From contig NZ_FIZW01000001.1 of assembly GCF_900059565.1 (NCBI RefSeq), forward strand, positions 124,001 to 188,000: a DNA stretch of 64,000 nucleotides, given 5' to 3'. The notes beneath the pieces are model-generated. The model saw only the letters and a program-made list of their open reading frames with translations. It ran no database searches and was not told the origin of the DNA. Position 1 is the first letter of the stretch; every line of letters begins with the position of its first letter. This DNA is from Murdochiella massiliensis (lineage in GTDB: Bacteria; Bacillota; Clostridia; Tissierellales; Peptoniphilaceae). Made by a program: the position numbers and the translations under genes. Positions 10,327 through 18,177 of this stretch are shown here, in pieces.

Positions 10327-11723
10327 AGAAACGCGTTGCCTTTCATACCTTGGGCTGTAAAGTCAATCAATACGAAACCGAAGCCATGGAGGAACTCTTT
10401 CTTCGTGAAGGGTATTGCCTTGCCGACGAAAACCAAGCCGCTGACGTGGTCGTGATCAACACGTGCACGGTGACCCATACATCGGATGCTAAAAGTCGCC
10501 AGCAGGTGCGGAAAATGAAGCGCGAAAATCCAAATGCGGTGATTGCTGTGGTCGGCTGTTATGCCCAGGTTGCGGCGGAGACGCTTTCCGCGCTTCCGGA
10601 AGTGGACATCGTGCTCGGAACGAAGGGCAGACAACGCCTGCCGGCGCTTGTGGATGAGGTATGGCGAACGGGAAAACAGCAAATTGCGGTAGAAGATCTC
10701 GATGCGGTAACCGATTTTGATGCATTGACCATTGAGACGGAACAATCTACGACGCGAGCAACGGTAAAGATTCAGGAAGGCTGCGATATGTTCTGCTCCT
10801 ACTGCATCATTCCCTATGCACGCGGGCACATCGCCTCCAGGCCGCTTTCTTCGATCGTAAAAGAGGCCGAAGCGCTTGCAGCGCGTGGCTTTCAGGAACT
10901 GGTGCTTACCGGCATCCACGTGGCAAGTTACGGAAAAGATGCCCGCTTCCGTACAGAAACATCGGGCATGGAGCTTACGGATGTCATTGAAGCCGTGGCA
11001 GCGATTCCGGAAATCCGTCGTATCCGTCTGTCGAGCATCGAACCGCGCTGGGTAACCCCGGAGAAACTGGAGCGCTTGGCAGCCACGGGCAAGTTGTGCC
11101 CGCATTTTCATCTTTCGTTGCAAAGCGGTTCCGACCGCATTTTGGAAAAAATGAATCGCCATTATACGACTGCGGTGTATGCGGAAAAGGTGGATGCTAT
11201 TCGCCGCGTCTTTCCGAATGCCGGGTTAACGACGGATGTCATTGTCGGTTTTCCGGAAGAAGGCGAAAAAGAATTTCAGGATACGTTGGCCTTTACTCGT
11301 CAAATCGGTTTTTCGCGTATGCATATTTTCCCCTATTCTCCGCGACAGGGAACGCCGGCTGCCTTGTTTTCCGGACAGGTGGATGCAGCAATCAAGAAGG
11401 AGCGCGCTGCGCGTCTGGCGGAACAGGAAGTAACCATGCGGCATGCTTTCATGGACCGAATGATCGGAAAAACCTTATCGGTTCTTACGGAAGAAAAGCG
11501 GGACGAGAAGGGACGAATCAGCGGCTACTCCGGCAATTACTTGCGGGTGGCTCTTCCGGCGTCGACAGAAGTGCAGACCAGAAGAGAAGAGGGAGTTGAC
11601 CTTCATACCGGAGGAGTTGACGTTCTGTCACCGGAGGTAAATCATATTTACTCTGTTCGTGTGCTGAAACGCGATGGAGAAGAATTGGTCGGTATAACGA
11701 CCGGAGAGGAGAAGAACGCGTGA
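10323..11723 (+). CDS. mtaB: tRNA t6A37 methylthiotransferase MtaB
   Basis: Radical SAM enzyme that adds a methylthio group to t6A37 of tRNA. The N-terminal UPF0004 domain supplies Cys12, Cys48 and Cys79 for the auxiliary iron-sulfur cluster (TLGCKVNQYE, INTCTV, VVGCYAQ). The radical SAM cluster is Cys154-X3-Cys158-X2-Cys161 (EGCDMFCSYCIIPYARG). A C-terminal TRAM-like region follows. The frame extends upstream to 10215 inside prmA, but MKKRVAFHTLGCK at 10323 matches family N-termini and overlaps prmA by ATGA, so I chose it. Product is 466 residues. Confidence 0.95.
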   Translation: MKKRVAFHTLGCKVNQYETEAMEELFLREGYCLADENQAADVVVINTCTVTHTSDAKSRQQVRKMKRENPNAVIAVVGCYAQVAAETLSALPEVDIVLGTKGRQRLPALVDEVWRTGKQQIAVEDLDAVTDFDALTIETEQSTTRATVKIQEGCDMFCSYCIIPYARGHIASRPLSSIVKEAEALAARGFQELVLTGIHVASYGKDARFRTETSGMELTDVIEAVAAIPEIRRIRLSSIEPRWVTPEKLERLAATGKLCPHFHLSLQSGSDRILEKMNRHYTTAVYAEKVDAIRRVFPNAGLTTDVIVGFPEEGEKEFQDTLAFTRQIGFSRMHIFPYSPRQGTPAALFSGQVDAAIKKERAARLAEQEVTMRHAFMDRMIGKTLSVLTEEKRDEKGRISGYSGNYLRVALPASTEVQTRREEGVDLHTGGVDVLSPEVNHIYSVRVLKRDGEELVGITTGEEKNA

Positions 11724-12763
11724 AAAATACAGCGCATCCCATTCGTGACTATTGGACAACGGTATTAAACGGCATGGCATGGGGGTTGTTTTCCTCGCTG
11801 CTCATCGGTTTAATTATCAAACAGATCGGCTCGCTGACCCATATTTCCCTGTTGATCACGATGGGGTCGGTTGCCCAGAAACTCATGGGACCGGCGATCG
11901 GCGTCGGCATCGCGGCTGTACTTGATGCGCCGGCTCTGGTCGTTCTTTCTGCGGTGGTATTGGGTGCGCTCGGCGCCGGCAGTATTGCTATTGATGCGGC
12001 GGGTGTAGCCACCATCGGCATCGGGGAACCTGTAGGGGCTTTCGTTGCTGCGCTTGCCGGCGTGGAGGTCGGCCGTCGCGTGGCGGGAAAAACACCGGTT
12101 GATATTGTGCTCGTCCCGTTTGTGACCATTGTGACCGGGGGGCTTGCCGGTTTCTTTTTAGCTCCATATATTTCGGACATGATGAACGGCTTGGGAGATC
12201 TTATCAACCGCGCCACACAATTGCAGCCCATCCCGATGGGAATTGTCCTCAGCGTACTTATGGGGATGATTCTGACCTTGCCCATTTCCAGTGCGGCATT
12301 ATCCATTTCCCTCGGCCTTTCTGGCCTTGCTGCCGGTGCGGCAACGGTGGGATGCTGTTGTAATATGATCGGCTTTGCGGTCATTTCGTATCGCGATAAC
12401 GGTTTTGGCGGCAGTCTGGCGCAGGGAATCGGCACATCTATGCTGCAAATGCCCAACATCATCAAAAAGCCGGTAGTTTGGCTTCCGGCCATCGTTTCCT
12501 CGGCTATTCTCGGGCCTATTTCCACTGCGGTGTTGGGGATGACCTCCAACGCATCCGGTGCAGGGATGGGCACAAGCGGACTGGTCGGACAGTTTGCAAT
12601 GCTGGACGTCATGGGACACTCCCCGTCCGTTCTATTGCAGATGGGCGTGATGCACTTTTTAGCGCCGGCTGTGCTTTCATATGCGGTTTATCGTATCCTA
12701 TGTAGCTGGGGATGGATTTCCTCGGGAGATCTTCAGCTTGCGTTCGGCAAGAAGGGAAAATAA
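11720..12763 (+). CDS. PTS_EIIC_2 / PfoR-like polytopic membrane protein
   Basis: A 347-residue, very hydrophobic protein with about 8-10 membrane segments rich in Gly/Ala/Ile. The overall pattern (GIGEPVGAFVAALAGVEVGR, CCCNMIGFAVISYRDNG) resembles the PTS_EIIC_2 family that includes the PfoR-like proteins of clostridia. No IIA or IIB phosphotransfer domain is present in the protein or nearby, so sugar transport by a PTS mechanism is unproven. It starts with GTG overlapping the mtaB stop (GTGA), so it is translated with the mtaB operon. Confidence 0.72.
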   Translation: MKNTAHPIRDYWTTVLNGMAWGLFSSLLIGLIIKQIGSLTHISLLITMGSVAQKLMGPAIGVGIAAVLDAPALVVLSAVVLGALGAGSIAIDAAGVATIGIGEPVGAFVAALAGVEVGRRVAGKTPVDIVLVPFVTIVTGGLAGFFLAPYISDMMNGLGDLINRATQLQPIPMGIVLSVLMGMILTLPISSAALSISLGLSGLAAGAATVGCCCNMIGFAVISYRDNGFGGSLAQGIGTSMLQMPNIIKKPVVWLPAIVSSAILGPISTAVLGMTSNASGAGMGTSGLVGQFAMLDVMGHSPSVLLQMGVMHFLAPAVLSYAVYRILCSWGWISSGDLQLAFGKKGK

Positions 12764-12782
12764 TCGCAGCAATCTCGTCGAC

Positions 12783-12811
12783 TTGCAGAATCGACAAAAC
12801 ACCGATAGAAT
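12783..12811 (+). promoter_or_regulatory. Promoter of the TPP-riboswitch/thiT transcript
   Basis: TTGCAG (12783-12788), a 17-base spacer and TAGAAT (12806-12811). It is placed so that transcription would begin a few bases before the riboswitch P1 stem. Confidence 0.65.
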
Positions 12812-12826
12812 AGAAACAATTCAATA

Positions 12827-12905
12827 TCGACTGGGGGTGCTACGGCTGAGAGGTGCAAACCAACCCTGAACCTGATCTATGTAATGATAGCGGAGGGAAG
12901 TTCGA
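12827..12905 (+). ncRNA. TPP (THI-box) riboswitch
   Basis: Conserved THI-box elements are present in order: CTGGGGGTGC, GGCTGAGAGGTGC, ACCCTGAACCTGATC, GTAATGATAGCG and GAGGGAAG. TCGACT at the 5' end pairs with AGTTCGA at the 3' end to close P1. It senses thiamine pyrophosphate and is followed by an intrinsic terminator, so it most likely works by premature termination in front of thiT. Confidence 0.96.
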
Positions 12906-12927
12906 GAGAATTCAACAGGAATTCCGT

Positions 12928-12949
12928 AACGCCGCTCTGCGGCGTTTTT
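12928..12949 (+). terminator. Riboswitch-controlled intrinsic terminator
   Basis: AACGCCGC, loop TCT, GCGGCGTT followed by a T run. It lies 23 bases after the TPP aptamer and about 95 bases before thiT, the expected expression platform. Confidence 0.9.
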
Positions 12950-13042
12950 CTTTTCCCGATATTGAATGGCTGCATTCGGTTTCCGCGCCTTTTTATCAAA
13001 CCGGTGAAAAGCGTCCACAACCGAAGAACCGAAGGAGGAAAT

Positions 13043-13651
13043 ATGTCGGAACAAACGTTGAACATGCCGAGCAAAAACGGCTTCTCCACACGCATGGTGG
13101 CAGAAGCAGGCGTTATGATTGCTTTGGCGAAGAGTTTGTCTTTTATTAAGCTGTTCGAGATGCCGATGGGCGGCAGCGTGACCCTGGCCTCGATGGCGCC
13201 GGTCCTGTTTTTCGCGATTCGTTGGGGATGGCAAAAAGGACTTTTGGTCGGCCTTGTCTATGGCTTGGTGGATTACCTTTTAGGTGGCTATACCGTACAC
13301 CCGTTACAGGTATTGTTGGATTATCCGCTGGCTTATATGATGTTGGGCTTTGCCGGCCTGCAGCGTGCTTCAGACGGGGACGGCTTCTTTTCGCATTTAC
13401 CGTCGCTGATTCTCGCTGTAGCGTTGCGCTTGGCTATGCACGTACTATCCGGATGTGTCTTTTATTCCACCATCGACTTTACCAAAGCCGGTGCCTCGCT
13501 GGGCGAGGCGTTTACGCTAACCAATATGGGCGCCGGGTTTATGTATAGCCTGCAGTACAATGCTGCCTTCCTGGGTGTGGATTTTCTCATTTGTCTGGTG
13601 GTGCTTGCCCTGGCCTGGCAACCGTTGCGCAAGCGCATGCATCGCGTCTGA
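13043..13651 (+). CDS. thiT: Thiamine transporter substrate-binding subunit ThiT (ECF S component)
   Basis: A 202-residue membrane protein with about six hydrophobic segments. It matches the ThiT family: the N-terminal MIALAKSLSFIKLFEMPMGG region, a WGWQKG loop and the GLVDYLLGGYTVHPLQVLLDYPLAY stretch with aromatic/acidic thiamine-contact residues. The frame runs open back to 12884 through the riboswitch; the ATG at 13043 with GAAGGAGG is the true start. It would work with a shared ECF ATPase/EcfT module not in this window. The TPP riboswitch upstream supports thiamine as substrate. Confidence 0.93.
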   Translation: MSEQTLNMPSKNGFSTRMVAEAGVMIALAKSLSFIKLFEMPMGGSVTLASMAPVLFFAIRWGWQKGLLVGLVYGLVDYLLGGYTVHPLQVLLDYPLAYMMLGFAGLQRASDGDGFFSHLPSLILAVALRLAMHVLSGCVFYSTIDFTKAGASLGEAFTLTNMGAGFMYSLQYNAAFLGVDFLICLVVLALAWQPLRKRMHRV

Positions 13652-13670
13652 AGGCGTGACGTTAAAGTAT

Positions 13671-13720
13671 CGAAAGAAAAAAGGAAGTCCGAAATATTTC
13701 GGACTTCCTTTTTTCTTTCG
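13671..13720. terminator. Bidirectional terminator between thiT and hsp20
   Basis: A near-perfect stem: CGAAAGAAAAAAGGAAGTCC pairs with its complement ending in CTTTCG at 13720, with GAAATATTTC at the top. It is A-rich on the left arm and T-rich on the right, so it can terminate both convergent genes. Confidence 0.92.
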
Positions 13721-13753
13721 ATTCTCTTTCCTTCATCCGGAAAAGCGAAATTT

Positions 13754-14182
13754 TTATTGTATCGTGATGGACTTCTTTTTGGTCACTTCCTGTGCGAAAG
13801 GCAGTTCCACGCGCAGTACGCCATTTTCCAGGCCGGCGTGAATCGCCTCTTCGTTGATATCGCCAAGACGGATACGACGTGAGCTGTTGGTCATGCGACG
13901 TTCGCGATGCAGATAATTTTTCTCCTTATCGCTTTCCTCGTTTTCTTCTTCCTGATGAACGGAAATAGTCAGAACGCCTTCTTCCACTTCGACATCCACG
14001 TTTTCTTTGGTTATGCCGGGAAGATCGGCGGTAACCACGTATTTGTCCGCGTCTTTTTCCACATCCACCTTGAACGAATCGTAAATGGCGTTATCCAGGC
14101 CACTCTTGAAAAAATCATCAATCATGTCGTTCATGACGGCAAAGCTCGGGGCTAATGTTCTTCTATACGGTACGATTTTCAT
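13754..14182 (-). CDS. Small heat-shock protein (Hsp20 / alpha-crystallin family)
   Basis: ATP-independent holdase of 142 residues. The alpha-crystallin domain spans about 36-142, with YVVTADLPGITKENVDVEVEEGVLTISV and the terminal GVLRVELPF beta strands. There is a Glu/Lys-rich insertion (EEENEESDKEKNY) typical of clostridial Hsp18-type proteins, and the C-terminal SITIQ supplies the I-x-I anchor. A promoter and a perfect CIRCE palindrome lie upstream, which implies HrcA control. Confidence 0.95.
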   Translation of the reverse strand: MKIVPYRRTLAPSFAVMNDMIDDFFKSGLDNAIYDSFKVDVEKDADKYVVTADLPGITKENVDVEVEEGVLTISVHQEEENEESDKEKNYLHRERRMTNSSRRIRLGDINEEAIHAGLENGVLRVELPFAQEVTKKKSITIQ

Positions 14183-14250
14183 ATGGTCTCCTTTCCTCCC
14201 ACGGGGGAGCGATATACACTTGTTCGTTGAATGATTCTCAACTTGACTTT

Positions 14251-14278
14251 ATTATACCATCTCTGACCTTAATGTCAA
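14251..14278 (-). promoter_or_regulatory. Promoter of hsp20
   Basis: On the minus strand TTGACA (14278-14273), 16 bases, TATAAT (14256-14251), both consensus. The hsp20 ATG is 69 bases further on, after an AGGAGAC-like site. Confidence 0.85.
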
Positions 14279-14284
14279 GAAAAA

Positions 14285-14311
14285 TTATCACTCATTAAGA
14301 AAGAGTGATAA
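14285..14311. promoter_or_regulatory. Second CIRCE element, upstream of the hsp20 promoter
   Basis: TTATCACTC, nine bases, GAGTGATAA: a perfect 9+9 inverted repeat with the CIRCE spacing. Compared with the canonical sequence both arms carry the same G-to-T/C-to-A change that the right arm of the hrcA CIRCE also has. It lies 6 bases upstream of the hsp20 -35 box, and its right arm contains GATAAT, a possible -10 for a transcript towards the DtxR-type gene at 14427. Confidence 0.85.
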
Positions 14312-14426
14312 TAACAAGCGACAGATATAGTGAAAAATGAATTTTCGTGAGGAATGGCCGGGTTGGGGTAAATTAGGAAAAGAAAACACACGAAAGGTTT
14401 GCGCCCTTTCGTTTTCAGGAGGGACT

Positions 14427-14804
14427 ATGCATAATATTCACGATTCAGAAGAAAATTATCTCGAAGCTATTGTTGTGCTTGAACGAGACCTTGGCGTCGT
14501 GCGTTCCATCGATGTCGCTAATCATCTTGAGTTGAGCCGCGCATCGGTCAGCAATGCCATCAAAAAATTGGAACAGGAAGGCCGCGTGACCATGGAAGAA
14601 GACGGCTCACTCCTGCTGTCTTCCTCCGGAAGAGCGATCGGGGAAGAGATTGATTTGCGACACCGCACGCTTAAGGATTGGTTTTTACATGTGGGGGTTT
14701 CTCCGGAAGTCGCGGAGAATGACGCCTGCAAGGTGGAGCACGCTATTTCCTCCGAGACATTTGCTTGTCTTCGGGCTTATTTTGATAAGAACATTCGAGA
14801 GTAG
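14427..14804 (+). CDS. DtxR/IdeR-family iron-dependent repressor, short form
   Basis: A 125-residue metalloregulator. The N-terminal winged helix (RSIDVANHLELSRASVSNAIKKLEQEG) is followed by the metal-binding dimerisation domain. His79 and Cys101-X2-Glu104-His105 (NDACKVEHAIS) match the DtxR ligand pattern Cys102/Glu105/His106; the cysteine points to iron and not manganese, because MntR has glutamate there. No C-terminal SH3-like or FeoA domain is present. The frame extends to 14337, but ATG 14427 has an AGGAGGG site and a family-like start (HDSEENYLEAI). rsmE follows 8 bases later. Confidence 0.88.
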   Translation: MHNIHDSEENYLEAIVVLERDLGVVRSIDVANHLELSRASVSNAIKKLEQEGRVTMEEDGSLLLSSSGRAIGEEIDLRHRTLKDWFLHVGVSPEVAENDACKVEHAISSETFACLRAYFDKNIRE

Positions 14805-14812
14805 GCAACAGA

Positions 14813-15565
14813 ATGCAGCAGTTTTTTCTTTCCGAACGACTCGCTGTCGGGCAGAAAGTGACTTTTCCTGCCGAAACCGAAAGGCAGCTTCGTCAGGTGT
14901 TGCGTGTACGTGGCGGTGAGTCGGTGCGTCTTGTAGACACGGAAGGCAAGGCGTTTCTTGCGCATCTCACAGTCAGTAGGAAATCCGTCGGCGCGGAGTG
15001 TGTTGTCGTCCTGAAGGAAAAACGCGAACTGGACAGTCCCCTAATTCTTGCTCCGGCACGGATAAAGAAAGAGAAGTGGGAATGGTTGCTTCAAAAGGCA
15101 ACCGAACTTGGCGTTACAGCGATTCAGCCGCTGGTAACGGATCGCGTGAACGAAGCGGAGCCCACGCCGAATCGCGTTATTCGTTGGCGTCGCATTTTAC
15201 AGGAAGCGGCGGAACAGTGCGAACGTCATCGGATTCCGTTGTTACAGGAAACGCTTACGCTGGACGCTTTGCTGACGCTCTTGCGTGAATCACCAGATCA
15301 GTACGGCATCGTGCTTGCGGAACGGCAGGAAGAAAAAGCGCCATCGTTAAGCGAGGTGCTTAAGCAGGTGGCGCCGGGACGAACGATTGTGTTGGTGGTG
15401 GGACCCGAAGGGGGATTTTCTCCCGATGAATTTGCCCGTTTTGCCGATTCGGGATTGCCCTTTGCCAGTCTGGGACCGCGCATTCTCCGTGCAGAGACGG
15501 CAGCCATACTCAGTGCCGGTATGACCGCACAATGGTTGGAGACAAACGGGAGAGACCGCATGTAG
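14813..15565 (+). CDS. rsmE: 16S rRNA m3U1498 methyltransferase RsmE
   Basis: SPOUT-class methyltransferase of 250 residues. The N-terminal PUA-like domain (FFLSERLAVGQKV, HLRQVLRVRGG-type motif) precedes the knot with VVGPEGGFSPDEF and LGPRILRAETAAI, the SAM-binding signature. It is probably co-transcribed with the DtxR-type gene. It is usually next to prmA in Bacillota; here it has been separated. Confidence 0.94.
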   Translation: MQQFFLSERLAVGQKVTFPAETERQLRQVLRVRGGESVRLVDTEGKAFLAHLTVSRKSVGAECVVVLKEKRELDSPLILAPARIKKEKWEWLLQKATELGVTAIQPLVTDRVNEAEPTPNRVIRWRRILQEAAEQCERHRIPLLQETLTLDALLTLLRESPDQYGIVLAERQEEKAPSLSEVLKQVAPGRTIVLVVGPEGGFSPDEFARFADSGLPFASLGPRILRAETAAILSAGMTAQWLETNGRDRM

Positions 15566-15588
15566 CGGAAAAGTTCCCGTTGTCCATT

Positions 15589-18177
15589 TTAGTCTTTTTT
15601 CGGGGCAAACAGGTTACGCAAACGATCAAAGAAGCTCGTCTTTTCTTCAACCGGAGCTTCTTTTTTTGTCTCTTCCGGTAGGCGAATTTCTTCGGTCATG
15701 AGGACGAATTGCACCTGAGCAATCTTTCCGTTTCGTGCATCGGCAAAGGAAGTCATATCCTCCTTCTTCGGCTTCACTTCGTCCATAAGCGATTGAACTT
15801 TTTCATCGATCTTTTCATTCATATTGCCGGTTTGCGCGGCGAATTGTGCCGTTCCATCCGCCAGCTGTCGTGCGCCATCTGCGGCGGAGGCCAAGCCGTC
15901 TCCGAATCGAGAAAAGCCCTCCTGCCATTGCACCATGCCATCCGAGGCTTTACCCACCCCGGCCAGATAGTTGGAAAGGCCGTTCTTCAAGGCGCCGCCG
16001 TTTTGCGCCAATTGATCGACGCCGTTCGTATACGCCTTCATGCCGCCCAACAGCTCACCAAGTCCTCCCGTAATCCGTGTAACACCCGAGGCGACCTGTT
16101 CCTGTCCGTTCAACAGAGCGTTGGTTGTTTCGGGAGCCACTAAGCGGTCAACGCCGATGAGGAGAGCGGAGCTGCCTTCTTTCCATTGTGTGAGGCCGTT
16201 GGCAAGGCCCTGAACACCATCATAGAAGGTTGCTTTTTTCGGATCTTGCGGTTTATCCTCTTCCGGTTTTTTCTTTTCGTCTTCTTTCTTTTTACCGAAC
16301 CCTTGACTTAGCGTCTGCACGCCTTTCGTGTACTGTTCCAAGCCTCTGTGAAACGCGTCGTATTGCGCATTCAGTTTTTGTACACCCTCGACGAGCGGCA
16401 TTTGACCTTCTTGAATCGCATCCATGGCGCCCACAAGTTTTTGCAGGTTTTCAATGGCTCCGGTCATGCCGGCTTCCATTTCGTTTGCCTGATTTGCGGT
16501 TTCGGTCATCGCTATCTTCAGTTGCAGCAAAGGCGCCTGTCCTGCGGGACCGGCCGTATCATAGAGTGCATGAAGCGCTTCGCGCTGGACGGCCAACTGT
16601 TGCGCAGCCTTTTCGCCCTGATAGGCGAGCAACTTTTGTACATCGGGATTGGCCAAGGCTTCAGCCGATAAGCCTGCTTCCTGTACGATCTGTTCCGCCG
16701 TGGGTTGTGGCATATTTTCCAGCGCGGCGATTTGCTCACCAAAGGCGGCATAGACCGTATCCACGGCCTCCTTTGCTTCCGCCAGCTGTTGGGCGGATCC
16801 GGCGACACGCGTTTTTGCCTGTTCCAATTCCGCAATGGTGGGAAGTTGCAGTGCATCCGCCGGATTTGTGTTCCCCTGAGAAAGTGCGGCACTCAATTGT
16901 TTAAGCGCCTCTTCGATTTGTCCGGAATAGCCGTAAAGCGTTTGGCCTTCTTCACTGAGGGTCGTCAAGGCATCACGTGTTTTCGTGGCTCCTTCCAACA
17001 ACTCGTTTGCTCCGTTCGAAAGCGGCGTGGCTGCGCCGATGCTTTGTTTTGTCCCTTCAACGTAGCGTCCGACGCCGTCCACATAACTGCGCCAGCCTTC
17101 ATTTACCTTGGTTATGGCATCCTGTAATGCATCCGTACCGTCGATGCTCACCGTAAGACCTTCACGCAAGGCGTTTCCGTTTTCGTTCAGTGCCTGCAGC
17201 CCGCCGAAAAATTGCTCACTGCCTTGTGCCAGTGCCCCGGAAGAATCTTTTAATGTGCTGAAGGCGGAAGAGAGACGTCCAAAGCCAAGCGCCAATTCGC
17301 CATATCCGTTATTGGCCGTGGAAAGGCCGGAAGATAACTGTGCGCCAGCGTCATTCAGCGCTTTTGTGCCGTCCTGCAGCTTTTGTAGATCCGGATCTTG
17401 GGAGAAGTCGGGAAGCGTCAGGTTATCCATGTCCATGGAGAAGGGGACGCCGGCAATGGTGATGGCGGGAAGGTGGAAGTTCGTCACCTCGGCATGGAGC
17501 GTAAACGTTTTGGCTCCGCTTCCGGGAAGCGCGACGAAGTTGACCTGTCGATCGCCGCCCACTTGAACCAGCGTCCCGCCTTCTGCCGTAATATTTTCCG
17601 CCACATCCTGCGGAAGCGTGATGGATGTCTGCAGCATGAGCTGTCCGGCCCAGGAGGCGCTTTCCTCCGCTTTTGCATCGTTTCCGTTCGATGAATGTTT
17701 TACCGGCGTAATCGTCAATTCCAAGCTGAAAGTTCCGGATTTTCCGGCCAATTGCTCAGCAGAAACCGGTTGGCCATCCAGCGTATAACGCAGAGCGATG
17801 GTCCAAGGAAGTGTTCGACCGGACAACTCTCCTTGATAGAAAAAGGCGGTTTTTCCCGTTTTCACCGCATTTTCGTTGGCTTGTGCAGAATTCAGGTCGC
17901 CCTCGACGGAAATTTCCTTTACCGACTTGTACGCGCCGAAATCTTTCATCGGCTCACCGTTGGGCTCAAAACGGTTCACGACGTAGATGTTTTTTACGGC
18001 ACCGTTGCTTTGCAGGGAAGCGTATACGACTTCCGACTTATGCTTTCCGGCTAAAACCTCTGCGGTAAACGCTGACCCGGACTCCGCAGAAACCGGGATA
18101 GAGAGAGGCATCGCGAGCAACGCTGCCGCAAGAAGAAGGCTGGTAATGCGTTTTGGTGTGCGTGTGGAATGTTTCAT
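15589..18177 (-). CDS. Secreted helical-repeat partner of an MMPL exporter
   Basis: An 862-residue exported protein. A Sec signal peptide occupies residues 1 to about 31 (ITSLLLAAALLAMPLSIPVSA). Then comes a conserved N-terminal domain (EVVYASLQSNGAVKNIYVVNRF, WTIALRYTLDGQPVSAEQLAGKSG) typical of proteins encoded beside MMPL genes in Bacillota. The long middle (about 280-780) is built of heptad-like repeats with recurrent G-x-x-x-L/A and YhgE/Pip-like LxxGxxxLxxG spacing and a Lys/Glu/Pro-rich break. The conserved C-terminal VQFVLMTEEIRLPEE strand is followed by FFDRLRNLFAPKKD; no C-terminal membrane helix is seen. It overlaps the MMPL stop by four bases. Exact function unknown. Confidence 0.75.
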   Translation of the reverse strand: MKHSTRTPKRITSLLLAAALLAMPLSIPVSAESGSAFTAEVLAGKHKSEVVYASLQSNGAVKNIYVVNRFEPNGEPMKDFGAYKSVKEISVEGDLNSAQANENAVKTGKTAFFYQGELSGRTLPWTIALRYTLDGQPVSAEQLAGKSGTFSLELTITPVKHSSNGNDAKAEESASWAGQLMLQTSITLPQDVAENITAEGGTLVQVGGDRQVNFVALPGSGAKTFTLHAEVTNFHLPAITIAGVPFSMDMDNLTLPDFSQDPDLQKLQDGTKALNDAGAQLSSGLSTANNGYGELALGFGRLSSAFSTLKDSSGALAQGSEQFFGGLQALNENGNALREGLTVSIDGTDALQDAITKVNEGWRSYVDGVGRYVEGTKQSIGAATPLSNGANELLEGATKTRDALTTLSEEGQTLYGYSGQIEEALKQLSAALSQGNTNPADALQLPTIAELEQAKTRVAGSAQQLAEAKEAVDTVYAAFGEQIAALENMPQPTAEQIVQEAGLSAEALANPDVQKLLAYQGEKAAQQLAVQREALHALYDTAGPAGQAPLLQLKIAMTETANQANEMEAGMTGAIENLQKLVGAMDAIQEGQMPLVEGVQKLNAQYDAFHRGLEQYTKGVQTLSQGFGKKKEDEKKKPEEDKPQDPKKATFYDGVQGLANGLTQWKEGSSALLIGVDRLVAPETTNALLNGQEQVASGVTRITGGLGELLGGMKAYTNGVDQLAQNGGALKNGLSNYLAGVGKASDGMVQWQEGFSRFGDGLASAADGARQLADGTAQFAAQTGNMNEKIDEKVQSLMDEVKPKKEDMTSFADARNGKIAQVQFVLMTEEIRLPEETKKEAPVEEKTSFFDRLRNLFAPKKD

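Noticed and set aside
12884..13042. N-terminal extension of thiT
   Set aside because: The open frame runs through the TPP riboswitch and its terminator; the real ATG at 13043 has AAGGAGG.
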